Part shown: positions 27,712-36,909 of the stretch, piece after piece | How the letters are laid out: every line of letters begins with the position of its first letter | Position numbering within the stretch: position 1 is the first letter of the stretch | Assembly: GCA_947495165.1 (NCBI GenBank) | Contig: CANLXM010000001.1 | Location: forward strand, 1,054,001 to 1,118,000 | Direction of reading: 5' to 3' | Length of the DNA stretch: 64,000 nucleotides | Origin: an uncultured Cellulomonadaceae bacterium | GTDB taxonomy: Bacteria > Actinomycetota > Actinomycetes > Actinomycetales > Cellulomonadaceae | Notes under the pieces: model-generated | The model's input: the letters and a program-made list of their open reading frames with translations, nothing else | Told to the model about the DNA's origin: nothing | The model's database searches: none | Made by a program: the position numbers and the translations under genes

Positions 27712-27730
27712 GTTGTGGGAAGTCCACAAC
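27712..27730. promoter_or_regulatory. Palindrome between the beta-subunit gene and birA
   Basis: GTTGTGG and CCACAAC flank a 5-nt spacer in the 112-nt divergent intergenic region. It could be an operator for both genes; the regulator is unknown. A related inverted repeat lies upstream of the alpha-subunit gene. Confidence 0.35.
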
Positions 27731-27757
27731 TGGGGCTCGACAGGGCAGGATGGGCAG

Positions 27758-28627
27758 ATGGTCACCACCGCTGCTCACGGACCGCTGGACCGCGCGCTGC
27801 TCGGCGAGCTGCTGCTCCAGCCCGCGGGCCCGCTCGCGCGGCTCGAGGTGCTCGACGCGGTCGACTCGACCAACTCCTACCTCGCTCGGGAGGTCGAGCG
27901 CGATCCCGGTGCGTGGCTGGCGCCGACGCTCGTCGTGGCCGAGCACCAGACGGCGGGGCGCGGGCGGCTCGACCGGTCGTGGCAGACGCCGCCCGGGTCT
28001 GCGCTGACGGCGTCGCTCCTGCTCGAGCCGGTGACGCCGCGCGAGACGTGGTCGTGGCTCCCGCTGCTGGGCGGGCTCGGCACCGTGCACGCGCTACGGG
28101 CGACGGCGGGGATCGGCGCGGTGCTCAAGTGGCCCAACGACATCCTCGTCGCGCCGGCGGACGCGACCGACATGTTCGGGTGGGGCCGGTGGCGCAAGCT
28201 CGGCGGCATCCTCACGGAGGTGCTGCCCGACGGGAAGGTCGTCGTCGGGCTGGGGCTGAACGTGTCGCAGACGGCGGACGAGCTCCCCGTGAGCTCGGCG
28301 ACGTCGATCGCGCTGTGCGGGCCGCGCGTCGGCGAGCCCCCGACGCGCGAGGTGCTGCTGGACGCGCTCGCGGAGGCGATCGCGGAGGTGCTCGCGCGGT
28401 GGACGGAGGCCGGCGGCGACGTGGCCGCGGCCGGGCTCGACGCCGACGTCACGGGCGTGCTCGCGACGGCTGGGCAGGAGGTGCGCGTGCTCGTCTCCGG
28501 CGGGCGGGAGATCCGCGGGCGCGCCGTGGGGCTCGGGCCGGTGGGGGAGCTGGTCGTTGAGACCGCGCCCGGCGAGTTCGAGGCCGTGACTAGTGGCGAC
28601 GTGCAGCACATCCGGGCAGTCGGCTGA
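27758..28627 (+). CDS. birA: Biotin--[acetyl-CoA-carboxylase] ligase
   Basis: Activates biotin as biotinyl-AMP and attaches it to the biotinyl domain of the carboxylase alpha chain. A 289-residue monofunctional (class I) BirA without an N-terminal HTH. Motifs are DAVDSTNSYL, EHQTAGRGRLDRSWQTPPGS (biotin loop), LKWPNDILV and KLGGILTEV. A short C-terminal SH3-like domain follows (REIRGRAVGLGPVGELVVE). ATG 27758 is chosen by family start. It is divergent from the beta-subunit gene it serves. Confidence 0.95.
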   Translation: MVTTAAHGPLDRALLGELLLQPAGPLARLEVLDAVDSTNSYLAREVERDPGAWLAPTLVVAEHQTAGRGRLDRSWQTPPGSALTASLLLEPVTPRETWSWLPLLGGLGTVHALRATAGIGAVLKWPNDILVAPADATDMFGWGRWRKLGGILTEVLPDGKVVVGLGLNVSQTADELPVSSATSIALCGPRVGEPPTREVLLDALAEAIAEVLARWTEAGGDVAAAGLDADVTGVLATAGQEVRVLVSGGREIRGRAVGLGPVGELVVETAPGEFEAVTSGDVQHIRAVG

Positions 28628-28637
28628 CCCGAGCGAG

Positions 28638-29051
28638 TCAGGTCGTGCGCCTGCTTCGGGCGGCGAGCAGGACCGCGTAGGCCCACATCGGGGCCGATCC
28701 GACGGCTGCGAGGGTGAGCGCTGTCGGCAGGCTCCCGATCCCCGGGTCGCCGAAGAAGGCCGGGAGGAAGGACGCGACGAAGAGGCACAGGAGTGCACCG
28801 GCGCCGGCCACCCGGTCGCGTACCGAGGGGGACGGGGTGGCGGCGAGGGCCATGCCGTGGAGGATGCTGAGCGCCGCGATGGTCACGGGGGCGAAAGGCG
28901 CGCTCGCGGAGGTGACGTTGTCGTAGATGGCGATGGTGCCCGCGGCGGCCACGACTGCCGTCAGCAGCCAGCGTCGATGTGCGGCGGGCACGGCGACAGG
29001 TGCACCGTGCTTGCCGGATGGTTGGCCGTCTCCTGCTGCTGCAAGCTCCAC
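28638..29051 (-). CDS. Small polytopic membrane protein, unknown
   Basis: A 137-residue protein with four predicted membrane helices (about 27-46, 49-68, 79-100 and 108-130) and a basic C-terminal tail RSRRTT. No family recognised. It converges on birA with 10 nt between the stops, and lies upstream of a divergent small membrane-protein gene. Confidence 0.6.
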   Translation of the reverse strand: MELAAAGDGQPSGKHGAPVAVPAAHRRWLLTAVVAAAGTIAIYDNVTSASAPFAPVTIAALSILHGMALAATPSPSVRDRVAGAGALLCLFVASFLPAFFGDPGIGSLPTALTLAAVGSAPMWAYAVLLAARSRRTT

Positions 29052-29237
29052 CGAAGCCCCCTGAATCGTCTGCCAGCATCATGGCGTAGTCCGGCGGCGA
29101 GGACCAGGCCCGTCGCGCACGACTATCCCCGTCGTCGCTGTTGGTCCGGTGAGCTTCTCGGCCCGTTGACAGTGGTCGCGGGCCGTCGTCATCATGGCGA
29201 GAGGGCGCGCAGGGGGCGGGTCTCGAGAGGACTGAGG

Positions 29238-29468
29238 ATGAGTGACCTGAGAGTGCTTCGCACCCACCGAGTGTCCACTCTGGGCCTGATCATGGTGCCC
29301 GTCGTGACCCTCTTCCTGGGAATCCTCGTCGGGAGCCTCGAGGGAGGGCTCGGCGTCGCATCCAACTACGGCCCGATCGCCGTCTATCTGGCGTTGGCGA
29401 CCGGAACCTGGGCCGCCGTCGACTGGCTCGCTCGCCGTCACGAGGGCGACGGACCAGCACGGCGCTAG
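29238..29468 (+). CDS. Small two-helix membrane protein, unknown
   Basis: A 76-residue protein starting at ATG 29238, with a GAGAGGACTGAGG purine-rich stretch just upstream as ribosome-binding site. Two hydrophobic helices (about 13-33 and 42-61) end in the basic tail RRHEGDGPARR. No homologous family recognised. Confidence 0.55.
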   Translation: MSDLRVLRTHRVSTLGLIMVPVVTLFLGILVGSLEGGLGVASNYGPIAVYLALATGTWAAVDWLARRHEGDGPARR

Positions 29469-29553
29469 CTCGGCCGGGTCGATTCGACGCATGTTTCTGT
29501 GACGCACCGCTGCGATCGCGCGTCGTGGCGCGACGGGTGGGGAGGCTCCAGAC

Positions 29554-30003
29554 ATGGACATGACGCTGCACCTGACGATCGATTGCGCCGACCCGCAGAG
29601 GATGGTGGCCTTCTGGGCCGAGGCGCTGGGCTACGTGCCTGAGCCTGCACCCGACGGGCACGCCACCTGGCGCCAGTACTGGCTGGCCGTGGGCGTGCCA
29701 GCGGATGAGCTTCCCGATGGCGCCGGTGACCACCCCGAGTCGATCGTCGATCCCACCGGGCGTGGGCCGCGCGTGTGGTTCCAGCAGGTGCCGGAGCCGA
29801 AGATCGCGAAGAACCGGTGGCACTTCGACCTCAAGGTCGGTGGCGGCCGTGGCGTCCCGCTCGACGTTCGCCGAGAGCGGGTGCAAGCCGCCGTGGAGCA
29901 GTTGGTCGGCGCGGGCGCGACGGTGGTGCAGCTCAGGGACGAGGCGGGGTCCTACGTGGCTGCCATGCAGGACCCCGAGGGCAACGAGTTCGACGTCGTT
30001 TGA
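29554..30003 (+). CDS. VOC-family (glyoxalase-like) protein
   Basis: A 149-residue single-domain protein of the vicinal-oxygen-chelate superfamily. It begins MDMTLHLTIDCADPQRMVAFWAEALGY and has RWHFDLKVGG in the centre and MQDPEGNEFDVV at the end, typical of the glyoxalase-like domain. Two beta-alpha-beta-beta-beta modules can be placed (about 4-60 and 85-149). Substrate unknown. Two other VOC proteins are encoded at 54.8 and 59.8 kb. Confidence 0.88.
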   Translation: MDMTLHLTIDCADPQRMVAFWAEALGYVPEPAPDGHATWRQYWLAVGVPADELPDGAGDHPESIVDPTGRGPRVWFQQVPEPKIAKNRWHFDLKVGGGRGVPLDVRRERVQAAVEQLVGAGATVVQLRDEAGSYVAAMQDPEGNEFDVV

Positions 30004-30046
30004 GCGTCGTCTCCGCCCCGCCCCCGCCTCCGCGGCGAGGCCAGCG

Positions 30047-32581
30047 CTACCCGACTCTCGCGCCCGGCGCCGCCGGCCCCCGCACGGACCGCCGCGTCGC
30101 GACCTCGACGCTCCCGAACGCCACGGCTCCAACCAGCGCGGCGAGCGCCGGCAGCAGCCACCACGGACCCGCGGCCATCGGCCGGTCGAGGAACGCCTGA
30201 CCGAGCATCGCTAGCGGGATGACGCTCAGCGCCGTCCCCGCCCCGACCGCGATCAGCCACACCATCCCCGCCTCGCGGCGCACCACCTGCCGCACCTGCC
30301 GCGGCGTCGCCCCCGCGAGCCGCAGGGTCGACAGCTCCGACCGCCGGCGCATCGTCGCCGCCACGAGCGAGTTCGACGCCCCGAGCAGCAGGTAGACCAG
30401 CACGACCGTGAGCACCGCGATGTTGAGCCACAGCTCCGGCGGCACGCCCGCCTCACCCTCGTCCGCCGAGCCGACGACGACGCCCGGCACCTCCGCGAGC
30501 ACGCCGGCCACCCCGGCGGCAGCCTGAGCCGAACCGTCGGTCCGCACGAGCACCTGCTCCGCCAGCACCGACGCCGTGTGCCCGTCGACGAGGTCCGCCG
30601 AGACGACCATCGGCCCGAAGCCGAGGCCGCGGTCGTACAGCGCGACCACCTCGGCGCTGGCCTGCGTGCCGTCCCCGAGGACGACGTCCATGCGGTCGCC
30701 GGCCCCCACGCCCTGCGCCCGCGCGGCCGCCTGGTCGAGCGCGACCACGTCGCCGTCGAACGCCGCGAGGCTGCCCTCGACGACGCCCAGGTCGAGCACC
30801 TCGGCCACCGGCCCGGACAGCACCGTCACGCCGACGGCCTCCACCTCGGTGTCGCCGAGCATCGTCGTGCTGAGCAGCACGCCGGTCGACCCCATGGGGA
30901 CGGCCGCCGCGACGCCAGGGAGCCCTGCGGCCTTGGCCGCCACGTCGTCGGGCACACCGCCCAGGGCGGGCGCCGCCACGGTGAGGTCCGCGACCGAGCC
31001 GGCCTCGACGTCGTCGGCGGTCGCCTGGACGATCGTCGTGTGCGTGAGCGCGTAGGTCAGGGTGAAGACGACGATGAGCGCGAGGGTCGCGACCGCGGAG
31101 CCGACCCGCAGCGACGCCGCGCGGCTGTTCTGCACGGCGAGCCACGTGGTCGCCGACACCCGGGCGGGGAGCAGCCGTCCGGCGAGGTCGGTCAGCACGC
31201 TCACGAGCCGCGGTCCGGCCACGGCGAGCCCGATCGCGATCACGAGACCTGAGGTCGCGGTCCCGGCCGCGCCGAGGTCGGAGCGGACCAGCAGCGGCCC
31301 GACCGCCGCGACCGTCCCCGCGAGGATCAGCAGCGCGCCGACGATCCCGCGCGCTGCGGACGGCTGGCGCGGCTCGGTCTGCGACTCGGCTACCGCCTCG
31401 GTCGCGGGCAGCCGCGAGACGCGCCGGGAGGCGAGCGTCGCCGCGAGGTGCACGACGCCGAGCACGAGCGCGATCCCGACGACCGCCGGCACCGGCCCGA
31501 CGACGAGGCGGATCGCCTCGGGCAGCATCCCCGTGCCGACCAGCAGCTCCCGCAGGCGCCCGGCGAGCAGATACCCGAGCGGCGCTCCCATCACCGTCGC
31601 GGCCGCCGCGACCAGCCCCGCCTGCACGGCCGCCAGCCGCCGCACCTGGCGGGGCGTCGCGCCGACCGCGCGCAGCAAGGCGAGCTCGCGGCGCTGGGTC
31701 TGCACGGCCACCCCGAGCGTCCCGCCGACCACGAGCCCGACGACGAGCAGCGTCACCCCGGCGAGCGACCCGGCGAGCAGCGGCAGCAACCCGCGGGCCT
31801 CGGCCGTCGTCGGGCTCTCGACGTCGCCGCGCGCCGCACCCGTGGTGACCACGACGGCGTCGTCGACCAGGGCTTGCTCGGCGGCACGCGCGACGTCGGC
31901 CGCGTGCCCGTGCTCGGCGACCACACCGACCAGGCGCGCGCCTTCACCTGTGCCGGCCAGGCGCGCGGCGGTCGGGTCGTCGACCCAGACCCCGGCACCA
32001 GGCACGACGGCGGTGACGCGCCGCTCCGACCGCTCGCCGGCGAGGACCACGGTGACTGCGTCGCCCGCTGCGATGCCGGCAGCCGACGCCAGCGCGTCAC
32101 CGAGCACGACGTCGTCGGGCCCGGGCGTTGATGGGACGTCGGCCGCTGGGATCTCGCCGACGCCGCCGTCGAACAGGGCGAGGGACGCCCACCCGTGCCC
32201 GGCGCTCGCCGGGTCCGCGCTCGCGACCACCGCGCCGTCCGGCCCGACGACCGCCGCCGGGAAGCTCACGTCGGGCACCACCTGCGCGACGCCGTCGAGA
32301 GCCCACAGCCGCTCGAGGACGTCCGCAGGAACCGCCCGTGGCTCGGGGAGCGTCGGGGCGAGCAGGTTGTCGAGCGCGTCGCCGGGCAGCTGGTAGGCCT
32401 GGTCGGCGGAGACGATGACGTCGGCGCGGTGCAGGCGCTCGACGGGGGCGTGGGCGCGCAGGCCGGTCTCGGCGATGACGCCGACGCCCGTGAGCAGGGC
32501 CGCACCGCCGAGCGCCGCGATCGCGACGGCGAGCAGCGCGGGGATCCGGGCGCGCAGGGTCTTCAGTGCGAGGTGCAGCAT
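30047..32581 (-). CDS. ABC transporter permease, FtsX/MacB-like (two permease domains)
   Basis: An 844-residue permease with an N-terminal helix (about 10-35), a large extracytoplasmic domain, and two FtsX-like modules. In each, RRELALLRAVGATPRQVRRL (near 335) and RRSELSTLRLAGATPRQVRQ (near 750) mark the conserved cytoplasmic loop. About ten membrane spans are expected. The ATPase gene ends 2 nt upstream. Such pairs export lipids, peptides or antibiotics, or act in envelope signalling. The kinase/regulator pair just upstream suggests inducible control. Confidence 0.9.
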   Translation of the reverse strand: MLHLALKTLRARIPALLAVAIAALGGAALLTGVGVIAETGLRAHAPVERLHRADVIVSADQAYQLPGDALDNLLAPTLPEPRAVPADVLERLWALDGVAQVVPDVSFPAAVVGPDGAVVASADPASAGHGWASLALFDGGVGEIPAADVPSTPGPDDVVLGDALASAAGIAAGDAVTVVLAGERSERRVTAVVPGAGVWVDDPTAARLAGTGEGARLVGVVAEHGHAADVARAAEQALVDDAVVVTTGAARGDVESPTTAEARGLLPLLAGSLAGVTLLVVGLVVGGTLGVAVQTQRRELALLRAVGATPRQVRRLAAVQAGLVAAAATVMGAPLGYLLAGRLRELLVGTGMLPEAIRLVVGPVPAVVGIALVLGVVHLAATLASRRVSRLPATEAVAESQTEPRQPSAARGIVGALLILAGTVAAVGPLLVRSDLGAAGTATSGLVIAIGLAVAGPRLVSVLTDLAGRLLPARVSATTWLAVQNSRAASLRVGSAVATLALIVVFTLTYALTHTTIVQATADDVEAGSVADLTVAAPALGGVPDDVAAKAAGLPGVAAAVPMGSTGVLLSTTMLGDTEVEAVGVTVLSGPVAEVLDLGVVEGSLAAFDGDVVALDQAAARAQGVGAGDRMDVVLGDGTQASAEVVALYDRGLGFGPMVVSADLVDGHTASVLAEQVLVRTDGSAQAAAGVAGVLAEVPGVVVGSADEGEAGVPPELWLNIAVLTVVLVYLLLGASNSLVAATMRRRSELSTLRLAGATPRQVRQVVRREAGMVWLIAVGAGTALSVIPLAMLGQAFLDRPMAAGPWWLLPALAALVGAVAFGSVEVATRRSVRGPAAPGARVG

Positions 32582-32583
32582 GG

Positions 32584-33363
32584 TCACTCGCTCTCGAGGT
32601 CGGCCAGGCGCTGGGCGAGCAGCGCCGGCGTGGGCGAGTCGACGACGCCGGCCACACGGCCGTCCGCCATGAGCAGCACGCGCTGGGCGATCGCGGCCGC
32701 CGACGGGTCGTGCGTGACCATGACGACCGTCTGGCCCAGCTCGGCGACCAGCTCGCGCAGCAGCCGCAGCACCTCGCGCGCGGAGCGCAGGTCGAGGGCG
32801 CCCGTCGGCTCGTCCGCGAACACGACGGCCGGGCGGGCGGCGAGCGCGCGCACGATCGCCGCGCGCTGCTGCTGGCCGCCCGACAGCTCGGCCGGGCGGT
32901 GGTGCAGGCGGTCGGCCAGACCGACGCGCTCGACCAGGTGTCGCAGCCACGCGTCGTCGGGCCGCATGCCGGCCAGGCGCAGGGGAAGGGTGATGTTGTC
33001 CGCGAGCGTGAGCGCGGGCACGAGGTTGTACTGCTGGAACACGAAGCCCACGCGCTCGCGGCGCAGCTCGGTGCGGCGGGTCTCGTCGATCGCACCGATG
33101 TTCACTCCGTCGATCAGCACCTGCCCGCTCGTGGGGACGTCGAGCCCGGCGGCGACGTGCATGAGCGTGCTCTTGCCCGAGCCCGACGGGCCCATCAGCG
33201 CGACGAGCTCGCCGTGCTGCACCTGCACCGAGACGTGGTCGAGAGCGACGACGCCCGGGTAGGTCTTGGTGACGTCGTCGAGCACGACGGCGGGCGGGCG
33301 CGGCCCAGCGACGGAGGGCGCGGGCGGGGACCACGGCGCGCTGGCGGGGGCCTGCGCGCTCAC
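32584..33363 (-). CDS. ABC transporter ATP-binding protein, MacB/LolD type
   Basis: A 259-residue ATPase partner of the adjoining permease. Walker A is [14 protein letters not shown] (about 55-68), the Q-loop FQQYNLVPAL, the signature LSGGQQQRAAIVRAL, Walker B AVVFADEPTGALD, and the H-loop VTHD. GTG 33363 was chosen because it overlaps the stop of the upstream small membrane protein gene (GTGA) and removes a long non-homologous extension. A Pro/Ala-rich leader of about 25 residues precedes the domain. Confidence 0.92.
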   Translation of the reverse strand: MSAQAPASAPWSPPAPSVAGPRPPAVVLDDVTKTYPGVVALDHVSVQVQHGELVALMGPSGSGKSTLMHVAAGLDVPTSGQVLIDGVNIGAIDETRRTELRRERVGFVFQQYNLVPALTLADNITLPLRLAGMRPDDAWLRHLVERVGLADRLHHRPAELSGGQQQRAAIVRALAARPAVVFADEPTGALDLRSAREVLRLLRELVAELGQTVVMVTHDPSAAAIAQRVLLMADGRVAGVVDSPTPALLAQRLADLESE

Positions 33364-33638
33364 GGGAGGTCCTCGGCGCTGCGCAGGATGATCAGCGTGA
33401 TGATGATCGCGAGCGCGACCAGCCCCGTGGCCAGGTTGACCGCCAGGTGCAGGCTCGCGACCGACGCGATGCCGTTGACGACGAGAGCGACGACGAGCAG
33501 GGCCCACAGCGCCGGGCGGAGGCGGCCGCGGCGCCATGACGGGACGACGGCGGGTCTCGCTCCGCTGCTCGGACGCGGCGGGACCGCCTCGTGCGCCGGG
33601 CCGGTGTCGGGGGCGAAGGTGCGGTACGGGTCGGTCAT
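33360..33638 (-). CDS. Small membrane protein, first gene of the ABC exporter operon
   Basis: A 92-residue protein with a Pro-rich cytoplasmic N-terminus (about 1-40) and two predicted helices (about 43-62 and 66-86). It is coupled to the ATPase gene by a GTGA overlap. It is divergent from the histidine kinase gene at 33820, so the spacer 33639-33819 probably contains both promoters. Function unknown; possibly an accessory subunit or sensor of the exporter. Confidence 0.65.
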   Translation of the reverse strand: MTDPYRTFAPDTGPAHEAVPPRPSSGARPAVVPSWRRGRLRPALWALLVVALVVNGIASVASLHLAVNLATGLVALAIIITLIILRSAEDLP

Positions 33639-33819
33639 GTCGGCTCCTCGGGACGGGCCCCGGCCAATGTGCTGGGGACGTTCTCCACGCTAGGAATCCC
33701 CGTGCCGCCGATCGATCCCGCCCGCTGCCGAGTGCTGGTACAGCAGGCTGTACTCTTTCGCGCCCAGCGCTCTCGGGCGGGGTGGGGTGGCCTAGAGTCG
33801 CGGATCGGGGGAGGTGCCC

Positions 33820-35100
33820 ATGGACGTCGCGGATCAGCCGTCGCAGCCGTCGTTGCCGCGCGAGAGCAAGGCCGCGCGGCTGCGTGCGCGTGCGGTGCGG
33901 GCGGTCGATGCGCTCGAGCAGCTCGTCGGCGGCGTCGGCACCGCCGTCCCGGCCCTCGTGGCCTGGGTGTGGCTCGTGCTCGTCGCGGCCCTGAGCCTGC
34001 TCGGCGTCGGGCTGCTGCTCCTGCCGAGCGCCCTGCGCCTCGTACGCACGGTGGCCGACCGCGAACGGGCGCGCCTGACGCGCTGGGGAAGCGACGTCGT
34101 CGGCCCGCCGCCCGTGCCAGAGAACCTCTGGGACGCGGTGCGCGACCGCATGGTCCGGCGCGAGGCCGCGTGGGCCGGGCTGCACGGCACCGTCGGGCTG
34201 TTCCTCGGGCTGCTGGGTATCGCTGTCCCGCTCGCGGCAGTGCAGGACGTGACCTTCCCGCTGTGGTGGGAGCTGCTGCCCCCGGGTGAGGCCACGGGCA
34301 CCGCCGGCCTCATGACGGTGACGGACACCCGCGGCGCCGTGATCGTCGCGGTGCTCGGGCTGGGGTGGATCGTGCTCGCGCTCGTGGCCTCGCCGTGGGG
34401 CGCGCGGGCGCAGGCGAGTCCGGGGCGTCGCCTGCTGGGACCGCTGCCCGGCACCGACCTCGCCCTGCGCATCGCCCAGCTGACCGCGACCCGGGCCGCC
34501 GGGCTCGACGCGCACCTCGCCGAGCTGCGCCGCATCGAGCGGGCCCTGCACGACGGCACCCAGAACCGGCTCGTGGCCGTGACCGTGCTGCTCGGTGCGG
34601 CCGGGCGCGCGACCGACCGCGGCGACACCGACGCGGCGCGCGAGGCGCTCGGGAAGGCGCAGTGGGCCGCCGAGGATGCGCTCGCGGAGCTGCGGTCCGT
34701 CGCCCGCGGGATCCTGCCGCCCGTGCTGAGCGACCGCAGCCTCGCCGACGCCCTCACGGGCCTCGCCGCGACGTCTCCCGTGCGGTGCACCCTCGAGGTC
34801 GCGATCCCCGAGCGCTGCCCCGCCTCGCTCGAGGCCACCGCCTACCTCGTGGTCGCCGAGGCCCTGACCAACGCCGCCCGGCACGCGCACGCGGACGAGG
34901 TGCGCGTGACCGTCCGCCTCGACGCCGGCCAGCTGTACGTCACGGTCGCCGACGACGGCCGCGGCGGCGCCGACGAGACCGGCGGCACCGGGCTGGTCGG
35001 CTTGCGGCGCCGCGTCGAGGCGCACGACGGCACCCTGACCCTGACCAGCCCTGCCGGGGGCCCGACGACGCTCGAGGTGAGGCTGCCGTGCGGACCGTGA
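33820..35100 (+). CDS. Sensor histidine kinase (HisKA_3 type)
   Basis: A 426-residue membrane kinase. Membrane helices lie at about 43-72, 126-150 and 180-195. The phospho-acceptor helix is RRIERALHDGTQNRLVAVTV (His near 246). The N-box is VVAEALTNAARHAHADEV near 348, and the G-boxes are VADDGRGGADETGGTGLVGL. ATG 33820 has GGGGGAGG ending 5 nt before it and was preferred over GTG 33814. The response regulator gene overlaps its 3' end. It is divergent from an ABC exporter operon it may regulate. Confidence 0.9.
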   Translation: MDVADQPSQPSLPRESKAARLRARAVRAVDALEQLVGGVGTAVPALVAWVWLVLVAALSLLGVGLLLLPSALRLVRTVADRERARLTRWGSDVVGPPPVPENLWDAVRDRMVRREAAWAGLHGTVGLFLGLLGIAVPLAAVQDVTFPLWWELLPPGEATGTAGLMTVTDTRGAVIVAVLGLGWIVLALVASPWGARAQASPGRRLLGPLPGTDLALRIAQLTATRAAGLDAHLAELRRIERALHDGTQNRLVAVTVLLGAAGRATDRGDTDAAREALGKAQWAAEDALAELRSVARGILPPVLSDRSLADALTGLAATSPVRCTLEVAIPERCPASLEATAYLVVAEALTNAARHAHADEVRVTVRLDAGQLYVTVADDGRGGADETGGTGLVGLRRRVEAHDGTLTLTSPAGGPTTLEVRLPCGP

Positions 35101-35738
35101 TCGCCGAGGACGACGCCCTGCTCCGCGAGGGCCTGGCGCTGCTGCTGCGCGCGGAGGGGATCGACGTCGTCGCCACGACCGACGGCCCCGAGGCGTTCCT
35201 GCGTGCCGTCGACGAGCACGAGCCCGACGTCGCGATCGTCGATGTGCGCATGCCGCCCACCCACACCGACGAGGGCATCCGCGCGGCCGTCGAGGCCCGA
35301 CGGCGCCGGCCCGGCCTCGCTGTGCTGGTGCTGTCCGCGTACGTCGAGCAGGCGTTCGCGACCGACCTCCTCGCCGGCGGCAGCGCGGGCCTCGGGTACC
35401 TGCTCAAGGAGCGCGTGGGCCGGGTCGAGGAGTTCCTCACCGCGCTGCACCGCGTGGCCGACGGCGGGACGGCCGTCGACCCCGAGGTCGTGGGCCAGCT
35501 GCTGACCCTGCGACGCACCGACCCCCGCCTGGACCGGCTCACCGAGCGGGAGCGCGAGGTGCTCGCCGCGATGGCCGAGGGGCTCGGCAACACGGCGATC
35601 GCGCAGCGGCTCGTCGTCACCGAGGGCGCGGTGCACAAGCACATCCGCAGCATCTTCGCGAAGCTGGACCTGCCGCCCGACGACCGCGCCGACCGGCGCG
35701 TGACTGCCGTCCTGCGCTACCTGGACGCCGCGCGCTGA
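35088..35738 (+). CDS. LuxR-type (NarL family) response regulator
   Basis: A 216-residue regulator with a receiver domain (acidic pocket IAEDDALLREGL, phospho-acceptor Asp in VAIVDVRMPP near 53, Lys in YLLKERVG) and a C-terminal LuxR HTH (LTEREREVLAAMAEGLGNTA, then VVTEGAVHKHIRSIFAKLDL). GTG 35088 retains the first beta strand (RTVIAEDD) and overlaps the kinase gene by 13 nt. GTG 35097 would give a 4-nt overlap but clip that strand. Confidence 0.92.
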   Translation: MRTVIAEDDALLREGLALLLRAEGIDVVATTDGPEAFLRAVDEHEPDVAIVDVRMPPTHTDEGIRAAVEARRRRPGLAVLVLSAYVEQAFATDLLAGGSAGLGYLLKERVGRVEEFLTALHRVADGGTAVDPEVVGQLLTLRRTDPRLDRLTEREREVLAAMAEGLGNTAIAQRLVVTEGAVHKHIRSIFAKLDLPPDDRADRRVTAVLRYLDAAR

Positions 35739-35796
35739 GCATGCCCGGTTCGCGCCGGGATGTCGCCCAGGTCACATCTGCGGGGTCGTCCGACGT

Positions 35797-35802
35797 TAGG
35801 AT
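35797..35802 (+). promoter_or_regulatory. -10 element of a probable leaderless cyclase promoter
   Basis: TAGGAT stands 6 nt before the GTG at 35809 with no ribosome-binding site between, so the transcript probably starts at the GTG. Confidence 0.5.
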
Positions 35803-35808
35803 GCTCGG

Positions 35809-36903
35809 GTGTCTCCTCAATGGCCCGCGGCAGCGGACGAGCTCATCTCGCGCCTGCTCGGCGGACCCCGCGAGCTGACCCTCGCGGAGCTCGCCGACGT
35901 CGCCGGGCTCAGTCCCGAGGTCGCGCAGCGCTACTGGCAGCTCGTCGGACTGCCCGTCACCAACCCCGAGGCGCGCGAGTTCACGCGCGACGACGCCGAC
36001 TCCCTGCGCCGGCTCATGGAGGCGGCCTCCGCCGAGGGGCTGGACGAGCGGACGATGGCCACCCTCATCCGCTCCGTCGGGCACAGCACCGAGCGGCTGT
36101 CGCTGTGGCACTTCGAGGCGCTCGTGGATCACATGGTGCGCCGGTACGACGTGTCCGACGCCGACGCACGTTTCAAGGTCCTCGAGGAGTTCTCCCGTAT
36201 CTCGGCCGCGCTCGAGGAGCAGCTGGTGCACGCGTGGCGGCGTCAGGTCGCGGCGCTCGCGGGCCGGATCTCCGTGGAGTTCGGCAGCGACGTCAGCGCG
36301 GACGGACGCCTCAGCCCGCGCGACGGCGGCGAGCTGCCGCTACCGCGCGCCGTTGGGTTCGCCGACATCGTCTCCTTCACCCGCCTCACGGCGACGCTCG
36401 GCGCGACCGAGCTCGCCAACTTCATCCAGGCGTTCGAGGACCGCGCCCGCGACGTCGTCACGGCCAACGGCGGCCGCGTGGTCAAGACCATCGGCGACGC
36501 GATGCTGTTCATCGCCGACGACGTCGCCACGGGCGCCAAGGTCGCGCTCGGCCTCGCGCAGGCCGGGCAGGGCACCGGCCTCGTCGGACCCGACGGCGTC
36601 ACCGCGCGACCCGTCCGCGTCAGCCTCGTGTGGGGCCGCGTGCTGTCCCGGTTCGGCGACGTGTTCGGCCCGTCGGTGAACCTTGCGTCGCGCCTGACCG
36701 ACCAGGCCGACCCCTCGACCGTCCTGCTGGACCCTGCGACCGCCCGGCGCCTGGCCGGGGACTCGCGCTTCGCGCTCACCGAGCTGCCCCCGCGGGACAT
36801 GCCCGGGGTCGGCGAGGTCGCCCCGGTCCGCCTCGAGTGGGCCGAGCCCGACGACGCGCTGGGCGACGGCCCCGTGGGCGTCGACTACACCGGCGAGGAC
36901 TAG
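35809..36903 (+). CDS. Class III adenylate/guanylate cyclase with N-terminal HTH-like region
   Basis: Makes a cyclic nucleotide, probably cAMP. A 364-residue cytosolic protein. The N-terminal 30-70 (LAELADVAGLSPEVAQRYWQ) resembles a MerR-like HTH. The cyclase domain (about 180-345) has VGFADIVSFTRL (first metal Asp), GGRVVKTIGDAMLF (Lys for adenine, second Asp), and VFGPSVNLASRLTDQA (Asn and Arg of the transition-state pair), so the catalytic residues look complete. The helical part between may regulate it. A TAGGAT box suggests leaderless translation from GTG 35809. A GNAT gene follows after 6 nt. Confidence 0.9.
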   Translation: MSPQWPAAADELISRLLGGPRELTLAELADVAGLSPEVAQRYWQLVGLPVTNPEAREFTRDDADSLRRLMEAASAEGLDERTMATLIRSVGHSTERLSLWHFEALVDHMVRRYDVSDADARFKVLEEFSRISAALEEQLVHAWRRQVAALAGRISVEFGSDVSADGRLSPRDGGELPLPRAVGFADIVSFTRLTATLGATELANFIQAFEDRARDVVTANGGRVVKTIGDAMLFIADDVATGAKVALGLAQAGQGTGLVGPDGVTARPVRVSLVWGRVLSRFGDVFGPSVNLASRLTDQADPSTVLLDPATARRLAGDSRFALTELPPRDMPGVGEVAPVRLEWAEPDDALGDGPVGVDYTGED

Positions 36904-36909
36904 GACCCG

